Assembly (NCBI RefSeq): GCF_036864975.1
Contig: NZ_CP104311.1
Coordinates: forward strand, 1,590,001 to 1,654,000
Reading direction: 5' to 3'
DNA from: Methylococcus capsulatus
GTDB taxonomy: Bacteria; Pseudomonadota; Gammaproteobacteria; Methylococcales; Methylococcaceae
DNA: 64,000 bases
Part shown: positions 36,678 through 46,600 of the stretch, one piece after another
Position numbering within the stretch: position 1 is the first letter of the stretch
How the letters are laid out: every line of letters begins with the position of its first letter
Translations under genes and position numbers: made by a program
Notes under the pieces: generated by a model
What the model was told of the DNA's origin: nothing
The model's database searches: none
Seen by the model: only the letters and a program-made list of their open reading frames with translations

Positions 36678-37580
36678 TTAGCGCTTCCACAGCCAGGCTG
36701 CGCCCCGCACTCCGCTGGAATCGCCGTAGCGCGGCGGCACCAGCTTGGTGTCGACCCGGTCCGAGAACACGTACCGTCCCCACAGCCGTGGTACGTTCGT
36801 GTACAGCCGCGCGCAGTTGGAAAGGCCGCCGCCGAGCACGATGACGTGCGGGTCTACGATGTTGATGACATGCGCCAATGCGCGGGCCAGCCGGTCCTCG
36901 TAGAGCGCCATGCTGCCGCGGCAGGTCGAATAGCCCAGCTCCGCGCGTTTGGCGATGCTCTTGGCGTCCAGGGATTCGCCGGTCCGGCGTTCGTGGTCGC
37001 GGGCAAGCCCCGGACCGGACAGAAATGTCTCGATGCAGCCACTCTTTCCGCAGTAGCAGGGCGGGCCAGGGCGCTCGACGCCTTGCGGCCACGGCAGCGG
37101 ATTATGGCCCCATTCCCCGGCGATGGCGTTGGCGCCGTTGAGCAGCCTGCCCCGTACCACGATTCCGCCGCCGACGCCCGTGCCCAGGATCACTCCGAAC
37201 ACAATTTCCGCTCGCGCCGCGGCACCATCCACGGCTTCCGACAGAGCGAAGCAGTCGGCGTCGTTCGCCAGCCGCACCGGCCGGCCCAGCGCCCGCGCCA
37301 GATCTTCCCGCAGTGGCATGCCGTTCAGCCACACCGAGTTGGCGTTTTTCAGCCGTCCCGTCGCCGCCGACACCGCGCCCGGTGTTCCTATCCCCACTGT
37401 GCCCCGCTCGGCCAGTTCGTTTTCGGCTTCCTCGACCAGCTTTACGATGGTCCGGATCGTTTCAGGGTAATTGCCTTGAGGCGTATCGGTGCGGCGGCGG
37501 AGCAGCTCCCGGCCGTGGGAGGTCAGGGCGATCAGTTCGACCTTCGTTCCCCCCAGGTCGATGCCCAGCAGCAGGCTCAT
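36678..37580 (-). CDS. ROK family sugar kinase
   Basis: 300 residues from the ATG at 37580. The N-terminal phosphate motif LLGIDLGGTKVELIAL, the sugar-binding EWGHNPLPWP and the zinc site CYCGKSGCIETFLSGPGL mark ROK kinases, close to fructokinase and N-acetylglucosamine kinase. It phosphorylates a hexose or amino sugar with ATP in the cytoplasm. An open frame extends to 37886, but the glycine-rich start of the fold is at 37580. Exact sugar unknown. Confidence 0.88.
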   Translation of the reverse strand: MSLLLGIDLGGTKVELIALTSHGRELLRRRTDTPQGNYPETIRTIVKLVEEAENELAERGTVGIGTPGAVSAATGRLKNANSVWLNGMPLREDLARALGRPVRLANDADCFALSEAVDGAAARAEIVFGVILGTGVGGGIVVRGRLLNGANAIAGEWGHNPLPWPQGVERPGPPCYCGKSGCIETFLSGPGLARDHERRTGESLDAKSIAKRAELGYSTCRGSMALYEDRLARALAHVINIVDPHVIVLGGGLSNCARLYTNVPRLWGRYVFSDRVDTKLVPPRYGDSSGVRGAAWLWKR

Positions 37581-37734
37581 GAAGTCCACGTATCTGTCAA
37601 AAAAACCGTGAGGGTAACGACTCCTCGCATTCGTGTGCAAGCGGCGGAGAGGAAAGACCTGGCGGGCGTGTAGTACCATGCAGAGAAAAAGCACGTCCGG
37701 GCGTCCAATAACAAAAAAACATAAGGGAGGGGGT

Positions 37735-38823
37735 ATGCAGCATTTACGCGAATGGCTCAGCGACTGGTTCAGGCGGATTCTTCCCAACGCCCAGGCCGTC
37801 TCGTTTGCGATCCTGCTGGTGGTCGGTTTCATCGTCGTGGTCAGCCTGGCCAAGATGCTGATGCCGGTATTCGCCGCCGGCATCATCGCCTATCTGCTGG
37901 ACGGCTTGGTGGAAATCGGCGAGCGCAGAAAGCTGCCGCGGCTGGCTTCCGTGATCCTCGTCTATCTCCTGTTCCTCGCGCTGCTGCTGGTCGTGTTCAT
38001 CGGCCTGCTGCCACTCCTCTATCAGCAGACCCTGCAGCTGATCGAGCAGGCGCCGAGCTGGGTGAACCGCGGGCAGGTGCTGATCATGGAGCTGCCGGAG
38101 CGCTATCCAGACTATGTCACCCAGGAGCAGATCAACGACCTGATCGGGGCGATCCGGGCGGAGCTGATCTCCTACGGCCAGTCCATGCTGACCTATTCCT
38201 ACGCTTCTCTGGTCAGTCTCATCACCGTGGTGGTTTATTTCATCCTGGTGCCGCTCCTGGTGTTCTTCTTCCTGAAGGACAGGGACCGCATTCTCGGGTG
38301 GTTTACTCAGTACCTGCCGCGCGACCGCAACCTTTCCAAGCGCGTATGGAAAGAGGTCGACATGCAGATCGGCAACTACGTGCGCGGCAAATTCGTCGAG
38401 ATCGTCATTTTATTCGCGGCCAGCTTCGTGACGTTTTCCCTGATGGGTCTGAACTATGCCCTGCTGCTGGCGGTGCTGATGGGGGTTTCGGTCATCATCC
38501 CCTACGTCGGAGCAACCCTGGTGACGTTTCCGGTGATGATTGTCGCCTTCTTTCAATGGGGCGTGTCGGACGATTTCTGGTACCTGATGCTGGCTTACGC
38601 CATCATTCAGGCGCTGGACGGCGTGATGCTGGTGCCGTTGCTGTTTTCCGAGGTGGTCAACCTCCACCCCGTGGCCATCATCGTGGCGATTCTGTTCTTC
38701 GGCGGCTGGTGGGGGTTCTGGGGCGTGTTCTTCGCCATCCCGCTGGCCACGCTGGTGAAGGCGGTGCTCAGTGCCTGGCCGCGGTTGGGGGAGGGCGAGA
38801 CTGCCGCTACCGGCGGCCCCTAG
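37735..38823 (+). CDS. AI-2E/PerM family inner-membrane transporter
   Basis: 362 residues with about seven to eight membrane helices. The central block GLNYALLLAVLMGVSVIIPYVGA and the C-terminal LHPVAIIVAILFFGGWWGFWGVFFAIP (split by a turn) fit the PerM/TqsA family. The start at 37735 has GGGAGG just upstream. Members export small molecules or act as Na+/H+ antiporters; the substrate here is unknown. It converges on the PhoH-like gene. Confidence 0.85.
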   Translation: MQHLREWLSDWFRRILPNAQAVSFAILLVVGFIVVVSLAKMLMPVFAAGIIAYLLDGLVEIGERRKLPRLASVILVYLLFLALLLVVFIGLLPLLYQQTLQLIEQAPSWVNRGQVLIMELPERYPDYVTQEQINDLIGAIRAELISYGQSMLTYSYASLVSLITVVVYFILVPLLVFFFLKDRDRILGWFTQYLPRDRNLSKRVWKEVDMQIGNYVRGKFVEIVILFAASFVTFSLMGLNYALLLAVLMGVSVIIPYVGATLVTFPVMIVAFFQWGVSDDFWYLMLAYAIIQALDGVMLVPLLFSEVVNLHPVAIIVAILFFGGWWGFWGVFFAIPLATLVKAVLSAWPRLGEGETAATGGP

Positions 38824-38832
38824 CCGTGCGCC

Positions 38833-40242
38833 TCAAAGGGCGTCCGAAGCGAAATCCGCCAGCCGCGAACGTTCGCCCCGGCGCAGGGTGATGTGGGCCG
38901 CATGCGGCCATTGCTTGAAGCGGTCGACGACGTAGGTGAGGCCGGAGGTGGTGCCGGTGAGGTAGGGGGTGTCAATCTGGCCGATGTTGCCCAGGCAGAC
39001 GATCTTGGTGCCGGGGCCGGCGCGGGTGATCAGGGTCTTCATCTGCTTCGAGGTCAGGTTCTGGGCCTCGTCGAGGATGATGTAGCGGTTGAGGAAGGTG
39101 CGGCCGCGCATGAAGTTGAGCGAACGCACCTTGACCCGGTTGAGCAACAGGGTGTTGGTCGCCGCCCGCTCCCAGGCGCCGGCGTTCTCGTGGCTGCTGA
39201 GGAGCTCCAGGTTGTCGAGCAGCGCGCCCATCCAAGGCGTCATCTTTTCTTCCTCGGTGCCCGGCAGGAAGCCGATGTCCTCGCCCAGCGGGATCGTTTC
39301 CCGGCTCATGATGATTTCGCGGTACAGCTTCTGGTCCAGGGTCATGACCAGGCCGGCGGCCAGGGCCAACAGGGTCTTGCCGGTGCCGGCGCTGCCGAGC
39401 AGAGTGACGAAGTCGATGTCCGGATCGAGCAGGACGTTGAGCGCGAAATTCTGTTCGCGGTTCCTGGCCTGGATGCCCCAGACGGCATGCTGCGGGGTGC
39501 GGAAGTCGCGGGCCAGCTCGATCACGGCGCTGCCGTTCTCGCGCCGGCGCACGATGGCTTCGAACTGGGATTCGTCGGCCAGATAGAGGTACTGGTTGGG
39601 GAAGAAATCCTTCACCAGCGGGCCCTGAATCCGGTAGAAGGTACGGCCGCGCTCCTGCCAGGATTCCATCTTGCCGCCGTGGGTGTCCCAGAAGTCGGGC
39701 GGTAGCTCGATGGCGCCGCTGTAGAGCAGGTTGACGTCGTCCAACACCTGGTCGTTGTGGTAGTCCTCGGCCCGAAGGCCGAGCACCGTGGCCTTGATGC
39801 GCATGTTGATGTCTTTCGACACCAGCACTACTTGGCGGTGGGGGGATTCTTCGGACAACGCCAGGAGGGTCGCCAGGATCGAGTTGTCGGGGATGTCCCC
39901 AGGCAGGCTCACCGGGAGGGAGGCGGCGAGGCGGCGCGTCTGGAAGAACAGCCGGCCCTGGCAGCCCTCGTCGATGCGGCCGGCGTAGTCGGTCCGCGTC
40001 AGCGGGATGCCCTGGTCGATGTCGTCCATGGCGGTCAGGTGGACCAGTTCGTCGAGGAAACGGCTGGCCTGGCGGGCGTTCCGCGCGACGTCCGACAGAC
40101 CCTTCTTGCCGTGATCGAGCTCTTCCAGCACGATCATCGGGACGAAGATATCGTGTTCCTGGAAGCGGAACAGTGAGGCGGGGTCGTGCATCAGCACATT
40201 GGTGTCGAGCACGAACAGCTTCCGGTCGGCGACTGGCGTCAT
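38833..40242 (-). CDS. PIN-PhoH family ATPase/ribonuclease (PhoH2, YlaK-like)
   Basis: 469 residues with two domains. An N-terminal PIN domain begins KLFVLDTNVLMHDPASLF and has acidic residues at VLEELDHGKKG; a PhoH ATPase follows with Walker A LLGSAGTGKTLLALAAG and Walker B YIILDEAQNLTSKQMKTL. PhoH2 proteins are RNA helicase-nucleases, in some species linked to toxin-antitoxin regulation. The open frame reaches 40350, but the PIN domain starts at 40242. No antitoxin gene is next to it. Confidence 0.88.
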   Translation of the reverse strand: MTPVADRKLFVLDTNVLMHDPASLFRFQEHDIFVPMIVLEELDHGKKGLSDVARNARQASRFLDELVHLTAMDDIDQGIPLTRTDYAGRIDEGCQGRLFFQTRRLAASLPVSLPGDIPDNSILATLLALSEESPHRQVVLVSKDINMRIKATVLGLRAEDYHNDQVLDDVNLLYSGAIELPPDFWDTHGGKMESWQERGRTFYRIQGPLVKDFFPNQYLYLADESQFEAIVRRRENGSAVIELARDFRTPQHAVWGIQARNREQNFALNVLLDPDIDFVTLLGSAGTGKTLLALAAGLVMTLDQKLYREIIMSRETIPLGEDIGFLPGTEEEKMTPWMGALLDNLELLSSHENAGAWERAATNTLLLNRVKVRSLNFMRGRTFLNRYIILDEAQNLTSKQMKTLITRAGPGTKIVCLGNIGQIDTPYLTGTTSGLTYVVDRFKQWPHAAHITLRRGERSRLADFASDAL

Positions 40243-40268
40243 GGCGCGGATTTCCGTTTGAGATTCAG

Positions 40269-40754
40269 TCAAGCGGAGGTCTTCGCGGCGAGCCCTGCGA
40301 CGGCCCGGAGCACCTCCTCGGCATGTCCTTTGACGCTGACTTTGCGCCATTCGGCGGCGAGCCGTCCTTCGGCGTCGATCAGGAAAGTGCTGCGCTCAAT
40401 GCCTCGCACCTGTTTACCGTACATGTTTTTCAGGCGGATGACGTCGAACAGCCGGCACAGTGCCTCGTCGCCGTCGGAAAGCAGCTCGAATGGAAATCCG
40501 TACTTGCAGCGGAAACGTTCGTGCGACTTCAGGCTGTCGCGCGACACCCCCGCGATGTCCGCCCCGAGCTTCTGGAATTCCGGGTAAAGGTCGCGGAAGT
40601 CCTGGCCCTCCTGGGTGCATCCCGGCGTGCTGTCCTTGGGATAGAAATAGAGGACCAGGTGACGCCCGCGCCGCTGGGACAACCGGAACGGCTCACCGGT
40701 GGTCGATTCGGCCTGGAAGTCCGGCACGGCTTGTCCGAGGGTCGGTGTGCTCAT
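40269..40754 (-). CDS. bcp: Peroxiredoxin, BCP/PrxQ type
   Basis: 161 residues. The peroxidatic Cys is in YPKDSTPGCTQEGQDFRDL (about Cys46). The resolving Cys expected five residues later is Glu-Gly-Gln here, so it is a one-Cys-like or atypical form. It reduces peroxides with thioredoxin. Next to gcvR, the order seen in other gammaproteobacteria. Confidence 0.9.
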   Translation of the reverse strand: MSTPTLGQAVPDFQAESTTGEPFRLSQRRGRHLVLYFYPKDSTPGCTQEGQDFRDLYPEFQKLGADIAGVSRDSLKSHERFRCKYGFPFELLSDGDEALCRLFDVIRLKNMYGKQVRGIERSTFLIDAEGRLAAEWRKVSVKGHAEEVLRAVAGLAAKTSA

Positions 40755-40781
40755 GGGAAGGTGCTCCTGTGAAAGAACGGC

Positions 40782-41309
40782 TCAGCGCTTGACCGGCTCC
40801 AGGATGGCATCGAGGTTCTGGCGGTCGCAGAATTCGACGAATTCGTCCCGCAACGGGATGATTTTCATGGTCGGCGGAATCATCACCGTGAGGTGGGCGA
40901 TGAACATCGGCGTGCCACTGTAGGGCGCGGGCGGGCGGCTGGTGCTGACGTCCAGAATCTTGATGTGGCGGGCGACGAAGAAATCGGCCAGTTCGTAAAG
41001 ATGGCTGCCGCTTTCCCCCGCCACCACATCCACGGCATACGGGATCGCATCCTCTTCGCGCGGTTTGTCCTCGGGCACCCGTCGCATGTGGATCTTGAGC
41101 GCGTAGCGGGCGGCCAGGTTTTCCAGTGCGCTTTCGAACCGGGCGATGTGGTTCCAGTTGCCTTCCACCATCAGATGGCCGGCGAATTCGGTGCCGAGTT
41201 CGGTCAAGCGGCTTTCGAGCAGGGTGCACCGGCACTCGCTTACCACCTGACCGATTTCGGCGATCAGGTTCAGGCGGTCGGCGCCCAATATGGTTGCGAC
41301 GATTTGCAT
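40782..41309 (-). CDS. gcvR: Glycine cleavage system regulator GcvR (tandem ACT domains)
   Basis: 175 residues with two ACT-type modules: ATILGADRLNLIAEIGQVVSE and, in the second half, AGESGSHLYELADFFVARHIKI. GcvR binds GcvA and represses the glycine cleavage operon when glycine is low. The size and the bcp neighbour agree. Substrate glycine binding residues not individually verified. Confidence 0.82.
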   Translation of the reverse strand: MQIVATILGADRLNLIAEIGQVVSECRCTLLESRLTELGTEFAGHLMVEGNWNHIARFESALENLAARYALKIHMRRVPEDKPREEDAIPYAVDVVAGESGSHLYELADFFVARHIKILDVSTSRPPAPYSGTPMFIAHLTVMIPPTMKIIPLRDEFVEFCDRQNLDAILEPVKR

Positions 41310-41373
41310 TCGGTGAGGATTGGAATAGTTGTGCGTGAGTTTTGCGGAAAGTTTACCACGTGATGCCGGCCAC

Positions 41374-42195
41374 TCATGCGGTCCAGGCGACCAGCCCGTA
41401 GTGCGCGGTGCTCAGCACGACCAGGCCGAAGGCGATCCGGTACCAGGCGAAGGCGGTGAAATCGTGTCCGCCGATGTACCGCAGTAGTCCGCGCACGGCG
41501 AGGAACGCGCTGACGAAGGCCGCCGCGAAGCCGATCCCGAAGGAAGACAGGTCTTCCGCGTGCAGGATTCCGCCGGTCTTGTAGAGGTCGTAGGCCGTGG
41601 CGATGAACAGGGTGGGGATGGCCAGGAAGAATGAGAATTCGGTGGCGGCCCGGCGCGAAAGCCCCAGCAGCAGGCCGCCGATGATGGTGGCACCGGAGCG
41701 TGATGTGCCGGGGATCATCGCCAGGGTCTGGAACAGACCCAGCTTGAGCGCCAGTCGCCAGTCGATGTCATCGATGGATTCCACCCTTGGGGGGCGTTGG
41801 CGCCGTTCCACCCAAAGTATGATCAGACCGCCCAGGATGAACGTGGTCGTCACCGTGGTGGAGTTGAAAAGGTGGGCCTTGATGGCTTTGCCGGCCAGTA
41901 ATCCCACTACGCCGGCGGGTAGGAAAGCGATGATGAGGTTCATGACGAAGCGGCGGGACTGCCGGCTGTGGCCGAGGCCGAACAGCAGCCCGATGAGCTT
42001 GCGCCGGTATTCCCAGCACACGGCGAGAATCGCGCCGGACTGGATGACGACCTCGAACAGCTTGCCGCGGTCGTCGTTGAACTTGAGCAACTCGCCCACG
42101 AGGATGAGGTGTCCGGTGCTGGACACCGGCAGGAATTCGGTCAGTCCTTCGACGAGGCCGAGGATCAGGGCGTTGAGCCAATCGGGAAGCAGCAT
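41374..42195 (-). CDS. uppP: Undecaprenyl-diphosphatase UppP (BacA)
   Basis: 273 residues, the usual size, with about eight membrane helices. The signature [20 protein letters not shown] (residues 13-32) holds the catalytic Glu pair and the Ser; the second signature is [17 protein letters not shown]. The enzyme dephosphorylates undecaprenyl diphosphate for peptidoglycan and O-antigen synthesis. An upstream in-frame ATG at 42282 would read 29 hydrophilic residues and is not typical. Confidence 0.95.
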   Translation of the reverse strand: MLLPDWLNALILGLVEGLTEFLPVSSTGHLILVGELLKFNDDRGKLFEVVIQSGAILAVCWEYRRKLIGLLFGLGHSRQSRRFVMNLIIAFLPAGVVGLLAGKAIKAHLFNSTTVTTTFILGGLIILWVERRQRPPRVESIDDIDWRLALKLGLFQTLAMIPGTSRSGATIIGGLLLGLSRRAATEFSFFLAIPTLFIATAYDLYKTGGILHAEDLSSFGIGFAAAFVSAFLAVRGLLRYIGGHDFTAFAWYRIAFGLVVLSTAHYGLVAWTA

Positions 42196-42241
42196 GGCGG
42201 AACCGGATGGGTAGGTAAGGAATCGGGAGAATGGGCCGGGA

Positions 42242-42901
42242 TCAGTTTTTCGGGGCGGCTGAGGCTTGGGCCGTGCGCTCACGCAGATAACCGATCCCCA
42301 GGGGCAGCACCGAGACGGCGATGATCGATAGGACCACGATGCTGAAATTGTCCTTGACCCAGGGAATATTGCCGAAGCCGTAACCCGCTCCGACCAGCAG
42401 AGCTACCCAGAGCAGGCCGCCGATGATATTGAAGGTGGCGAATTCCACGTACCGCATGCTGCCGACGCCGGCCAGAAAAGGGGCGAAGGTCCGTACGATC
42501 GGCACGAAGCGGGCGATGATGATGGTCATTTTGCCGTAGTGCTCGAAATAGCGGTGCGTGCGCTCGATGTGTTTCCGGTCGATGAAGCGCAGGAAATCAC
42601 GGTCGTGGAGCTTGTATCCAAAGAAATAGCCTACGAGGTAGTTGACGGCATCGCCCACGATCGCTGCCGTGGCGAGCACGATTCCTAGCGTCGAGACGTC
42701 CATGGCGCCGGTTGCAGCCACCGCGCCGGCGGCGAACAGCAGCGAATCGCCGGGCAGGAACGGCAGGACGATGAGGCCGGTTTCGCAGAACACGACCAGG
42801 AACAGGCTCAGATAGATCTGGCGGCCGTGAGCCGCTGCCAACTCCGGCAGATGCCGGTTGAGATGGAGGACATAGTCCAGGTAACTGGTCAATTCAGGCA
42901 T
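42242..42901 (-). CDS. DedA family inner-membrane protein
   Basis: 219 residues. [22 protein letters not shown] and [21 protein letters not shown] followed by [17 protein letters not shown] are the DedA signatures, including the conserved Glu, Asp and Arg residues. DedA members flip lipid carriers such as undecaprenyl phosphate, which fits the next gene being uppP. It is transcribed with uppP (46 bases apart). Confidence 0.92.
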   Translation of the reverse strand: MPELTSYLDYVLHLNRHLPELAAAHGRQIYLSLFLVVFCETGLIVLPFLPGDSLLFAAGAVAATGAMDVSTLGIVLATAAIVGDAVNYLVGYFFGYKLHDRDFLRFIDRKHIERTHRYFEHYGKMTIIIARFVPIVRTFAPFLAGVGSMRYVEFATFNIIGGLLWVALLVGAGYGFGNIPWVKDNFSIVVLSIIAVSVLPLGIGYLRERTAQASAAPKN

Positions 42902-42981
42902 GAGGGTCGACGTAGGGATACAAGGTGTTGGAAACGGGTTCGAAACGACGGATTTGGCGTGCGAGTCCTGACTAGGAATCG

Positions 42982-43752
42982 GTGTCGAAGACCCTGTATG
43001 ATAGTTCATCTGATGTGGTTCCGATCCTTCTTTTGTCCGTTTTCAACCCCTTGCCCCCAACGACCGAATCCCTTTATCGACCGGGCGTGGTGATTCTGCT
43101 GCTGGTTTCTGCAGTGCATCTTTGCCTGTGGCTGGCCTGGCGGGAAAGGAAACGGCTGGAACCGGAAGCGCGGCCGTCGCAGCCCATCGAGGTGTCGCTG
43201 GCGATGATCGCCCCGGCGCCGAAGGCGGCGGAGCCTGCCGCCCAGCCGGCGCCGGCGCCGCCCAAGCCGGTCACCCCGCGCAAACCCCGGTCCGTCGCCA
43301 AACCCAAACCGTTGGCGAAGACCCTGCCCAAGCCTTTCCCGGTCCAGCCCGAGCGGACGGTAGGCGAGAGCGCCGCCAAGACCGAGCCCGCCGCGCCGCC
43401 ACCCGAAACCCCATCCGCCGCGCCTGCCGAGGGCACGGGAGGCGGCAGCGGTCCGGCCGTACCCGCATCGACCCCGGCGAACTTCAACGCCAATTATCTG
43501 CACAATCCGGTGCCGGAATACCCGATGTTTGCCCGGAAGCAGCGCTGGCAAGGCAAGGTCATGCTCAAGGTCCACGTGCTGCCGACGGGGTTGCCGGCGG
43601 AGGTCGAGCTGCAAAGCAGCAGCGGCCACGACATCCTCGACGAGGCCGCGATGGAAACGGTCCGCCGCTGGCGCTTCGTCCCGGCCACCAAGGGCGGCAA
43701 GGCCGTGGCCAGTTGGGTCGTGGTGCCGCTGGAATTCTCTCTGACTCGTTGA
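42982..43752 (+). CDS. tonB: Energy transducer TonB
   Basis: 256 residues. One N-terminal membrane helix (VVILLLVSAVHLCLWLAW, about 36-53) is followed by a long Pro/Ala/Lys-rich stretch (60-155) that spans the periplasm, then the TonB C-terminal domain (NPVPEYPMFARKQRWQGKV, FVPATKGG). The GTG at 42982 is the longest start; a start nearer the helix is possible. It forms an operon with exbB and exbD and passes proton-motive energy to outer-membrane receptors. Confidence 0.88.
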   Translation: MSKTLYDSSSDVVPILLLSVFNPLPPTTESLYRPGVVILLLVSAVHLCLWLAWRERKRLEPEARPSQPIEVSLAMIAPAPKAAEPAAQPAPAPPKPVTPRKPRSVAKPKPLAKTLPKPFPVQPERTVGESAAKTEPAAPPPETPSAAPAEGTGGGSGPAVPASTPANFNANYLHNPVPEYPMFARKQRWQGKVMLKVHVLPTGLPAEVELQSSSGHDILDEAAMETVRRWRFVPATKGGKAVASWVVVPLEFSLTR

Positions 43753-43769
43753 CAGCACTGGCAGGAATC

Positions 43770-44426
43770 ATGGTCACCGATACTTCCACCCTCATCATCA
43801 ACATCACCCTCTGGGTCCTCACGGCCTTTTCGGTACTCACCTGGACGCTCATCGTGCTCAAAGTCTGGCAGTACTGGCGGCAGAGCCTTGCTAATCGGAG
43901 TTTCGAAGAGCGGTTCTGGGGTGCCTCCAGTCTCGACGAAGCGCGAGGGGAAATCGCCGCGGGCAAGAGCGCCCCCGTCGTCCGGCTCGCCGGCGCCGGT
44001 TTCGACGTGCTCGACAACGCCCGTCAGAACCGCCCGCCGGCCCTCAAATACCGGGGCGACCTGCTCGCCACCCTGGAACGCAAGCTCAAGCGGCAGTTGG
44101 AGCGCGAATCCCGGCTGTCGGACGTCGGGCTCACGGTGCTGGCGAGCATCGGCTCCACGGCCCCCTTCGTCGGCCTGTTCGGGACCGTCTGGGGCATCAT
44201 GCACGCCCTGCAGGACATCAGCAAAAGCGGCAAGGCCAGCCTGGAGGTGGTGGCCGGGCCGATCGGCGAAGCGCTGATCGCCACGGCCATCGGCATCGCC
44301 GTCGCGGTGCCGGCCGTGCTGGCCTACAACTTTCTGATGCGGCAATCGCGGCGCAAGCAGCAGGCGCTGGAAATCTTCGCCGAAGACTTCCTGCACCTGA
44401 TCGCCGCCGAAACCGCCCACCGCTGA
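43770..44426 (+). CDS. exbB: Biopolymer transport protein ExbB
   Basis: 218 residues, three membrane helices. The family signature LASIGSTAPFVGLFGTVWGIMHAL (about residues 127-150, split by turn) and the third helix GEALIATAIGIAVAVPAVLAYN are present. With ExbD it makes the proton channel that drives TonB. Starts 18 bases after tonB. Confidence 0.93.
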   Translation: MVTDTSTLIINITLWVLTAFSVLTWTLIVLKVWQYWRQSLANRSFEERFWGASSLDEARGEIAAGKSAPVVRLAGAGFDVLDNARQNRPPALKYRGDLLATLERKLKRQLERESRLSDVGLTVLASIGSTAPFVGLFGTVWGIMHALQDISKSGKASLEVVAGPIGEALIATAIGIAVAVPAVLAYNFLMRQSRRKQQALEIFAEDFLHLIAAETAHR

Positions 44427-44440
44427 AGGGGAGAGACGCC

Positions 44441-44851
44441 ATGGCCATGAAGACCGGAGGCGACAACGACGAAGTGATGAGCGAGATCAACGTCACCCCC
44501 CTGGTGGACGTCATGCTGGTGTTGGTGATCGTGTTCCTGGTGACGGCGCCGCTGCTGACCCAGAGCATGAACGTCAACCTGCCCAAGACCGGAGCGGTGG
44601 CCGCCGCCGACGACAACCAATCGACCCCGATCGGCATCGACGCCCAGGGGCGCATCGTGCTGGACAAGACCGGGATCGCCGACCTGGCGGAGCTGGAGGC
44701 CAAGCTCCGGGATCGGGTGCAGCAGCACCCGGAAGGCCTGTACATCGTCCACGCCGACCAGGCGGTGTCCTATGCCGTCGTGGCCAAGGTGCTGGCCACC
44801 GCCCACAAGGCCGGCATCAATCGGCTGTCTCTGGCGACGGTGCAGGAGTAG
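44441..44851 (+). CDS. exbD: Biopolymer transport protein ExbD
   Basis: 136 residues. The single helix contains the essential Asp in INVTPLVDVMLVLVIVFLV (Asp24). The periplasmic part ends in the usual alpha/beta domain (LYIVHADQAVSYAVVAKVL). Partner of ExbB and TonB in the same operon. Confidence 0.94.
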   Translation: MAMKTGGDNDEVMSEINVTPLVDVMLVLVIVFLVTAPLLTQSMNVNLPKTGAVAAADDNQSTPIGIDAQGRIVLDKTGIADLAELEAKLRDRVQQHPEGLYIVHADQAVSYAVVAKVLATAHKAGINRLSLATVQE

Positions 44852-44909
44852 CCTCCGGTGAGGTCACCGGTGCCCAGGCCGCGGTTGTTCCGGAGCGTCC
44901 TTCCCCGTG

Positions 44910-44939
44910 TTGTCAGTGACAGGGGCGACACGCTACCAT
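44910..44939 (+). promoter_or_regulatory. Predicted promoter for dapA
   Basis: TTGTCA at 44910-44915 and TACCAT at 44934-44939 are 18 bases apart. The spacing and both boxes are acceptable but not strong. It lies in the 105-base gap between exbD and dapA. Confidence 0.35.
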
Positions 44940-44956
44940 CGACACTTTTTTAGCGG

Positions 44957-45841
44957 ATGCATCGAATGATTCAAGGCAGTATCGTTGCCCTGGCAACGCC
45001 CATGGAACCCGACGGGAGGCTGGATGTCCCGAGCTTGAGGCGGCTGGTCGAGTTCCACATCGAACAGGGAACGGATGCCATCGTGGCGGTGGGGACGACC
45101 GGTGAATCGGCGACGCTGGACGAAGAAGAACACACTGAAGTCATCCGTCTGGTGGTGGAGCAGGTCGCCGGCAGAATTCCGGTCATCGCCGGTACCGGAG
45201 CGAACGCGACCACCGAAGCGATCAGTCTGACCGCCAAGGCCAAAGCCATCGGCGCAGACGCCTGTCTTCTCGTCACGCCGTATTACAACAAGCCCACCCA
45301 GGAAGGTCTCTACCGCCATTACCGGGCGGTCGCCGAGGCGGTGGAGATCCCGCAAATCCTTTACAACGTACCCGGCCGTACCGGTTGCGACATGCTGCCG
45401 GCCACAGTGGGGCGGCTGGCGCAGGTTCCCGGCATCGTCGGAATCAAGGAAGCGACGGGCAAGCTCGAGCGGCTGGCCGAAATCCGGGCTCTGTGCCCCG
45501 AGGGGTTCGCTCTGTATTCCGGCGACGATGCAACGGCGTGCGACTTCTGTCTGTCGGGTGGCAACGGCGTGATTTCGGTCACGGCCAATGTGGCGCCGCG
45601 GCTCATGCACGACATGTGCTGGGCGGCCATCGCCGGTGACCGGGCGACGGCCGAGGCGATCAACCGCCGGCTCGAAGCCCTGCACCACGATCTGTTCATC
45701 GAGTCCAATCCCATACCTGTGAAATGGGCGTTGCACGAAATGGGACTGATCCAGGAGGGTATCCGTCTGCCGCTGACCTGGTTGGCCGAGTCCTGCCGTG
45801 AGGCGGTGCGCCGGGCCATGCGCCAGGCCGGCGTGGTCTGA
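44957..45841 (+). CDS. dapA: 4-hydroxy-tetrahydrodipicolinate synthase
   Basis: 294 residues; ATG at 44957 with another at 44966. [32 protein letters not shown] with the proton-relay Tyr, and [12 protein letters not shown] with the Schiff-base Lys are all DapA marks. It condenses pyruvate with aspartate semialdehyde, the first committed step to lysine and meso-diaminopimelate. Followed by bamC 10 bases later, a common gammaproteobacterial pair. Confidence 0.96.
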   Translation: MHRMIQGSIVALATPMEPDGRLDVPSLRRLVEFHIEQGTDAIVAVGTTGESATLDEEEHTEVIRLVVEQVAGRIPVIAGTGANATTEAISLTAKAKAIGADACLLVTPYYNKPTQEGLYRHYRAVAEAVEIPQILYNVPGRTGCDMLPATVGRLAQVPGIVGIKEATGKLERLAEIRALCPEGFALYSGDDATACDFCLSGGNGVISVTANVAPRLMHDMCWAAIAGDRATAEAINRRLEALHHDLFIESNPIPVKWALHEMGLIQEGIRLPLTWLAESCREAVRRAMRQAGVV

Positions 45842-45851
45842 GGGGCATTCC

Positions 45852-46559
45852 ATGGGCAAGGCACTCAGATGGGCGGCTCTCGGCGGGGCGATCGGGCTGC
45901 TGGGCGGCTGCACCTATATCGCCAGTCTGTTTCCGGACAAGCAGAAGCAGTACCGCTATCATTCGGAAATACCGCCGCTGGAAATACCGCCGGATTTGAG
46001 TTCGTCGACCATTGAAGGCGCGGCGACTGCTGCGGCCCAGGCGGAAGCCCTCCGGCCGAAGGAGGAACCGACCCCCGGTGTTAAGGCCGAAGCCGAGCCG
46101 GTGGAGCCGGATCCAAAGACCACGCTGGCACAGAGCCTGAGCGACGTTCCCCTCATCGAGGTCGATGCGCCGTTCGAGGACGCCTGGCGCTCGGTCAACC
46201 GCGCCCTCGGCCGGGCCAAACTCGAGGTGGTCGGCGAGGACCAGGCAAAAGGCATCTTCGAGGTGTATTACAACGGCACCGGCCAGCGCGCGCCGGAAGA
46301 TGTGGGATTGTTCTCCGCCTTGTTCGGCGGTGCCAGCGACAGCACGGCGTCGGCCTTCCGGGTCCATGTCGAGCAGAAGGGCAAGATCACCCAGGTTTTC
46401 GTCACAGATGGACGTGATGACCCGCAACAATCGGGGCTGGGGCTCGAGCTGCTGAAGACCATACACGCTCAGTTCCAGCAATCCGCGAGTGCTTCGCCGG
46501 CATCCGGCGGAAAGGGCGATGCCGGTACGGCGGAAGAGTCTCCCAAACCTGCCGAATAA
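45852..46559 (+). CDS. bamC: Outer membrane assembly lipoprotein BamC
   Basis: 235 residues. A lipoprotein signal ends in LLGGC (Cys20). The N-terminal disordered segment [20 protein letters not shown] is the BamC part known to contact BamD, and a helix-grip-like domain follows ([19 protein letters not shown]). It carries only one such domain plus a tail, shorter than the E. coli protein of about 344. Part of the BAM complex for barrel insertion. Confidence 0.83.
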   Translation: MGKALRWAALGGAIGLLGGCTYIASLFPDKQKQYRYHSEIPPLEIPPDLSSSTIEGAATAAAQAEALRPKEEPTPGVKAEAEPVEPDPKTTLAQSLSDVPLIEVDAPFEDAWRSVNRALGRAKLEVVGEDQAKGIFEVYYNGTGQRAPEDVGLFSALFGGASDSTASAFRVHVEQKGKITQVFVTDGRDDPQQSGLGLELLKTIHAQFQQSASASPASGGKGDAGTAEESPKPAE

Positions 46560-46600
46560 GGCGGCCATCGATTTTTTTCCACAGTCTGCGAGCCATAGCC

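Noticed and set aside
38833-40242. PIN-PhoH gene as part of a toxin-antitoxin module
   Set aside because: PhoH2 forms TA modules in some actinobacteria, but there is no small antitoxin gene next to it here.
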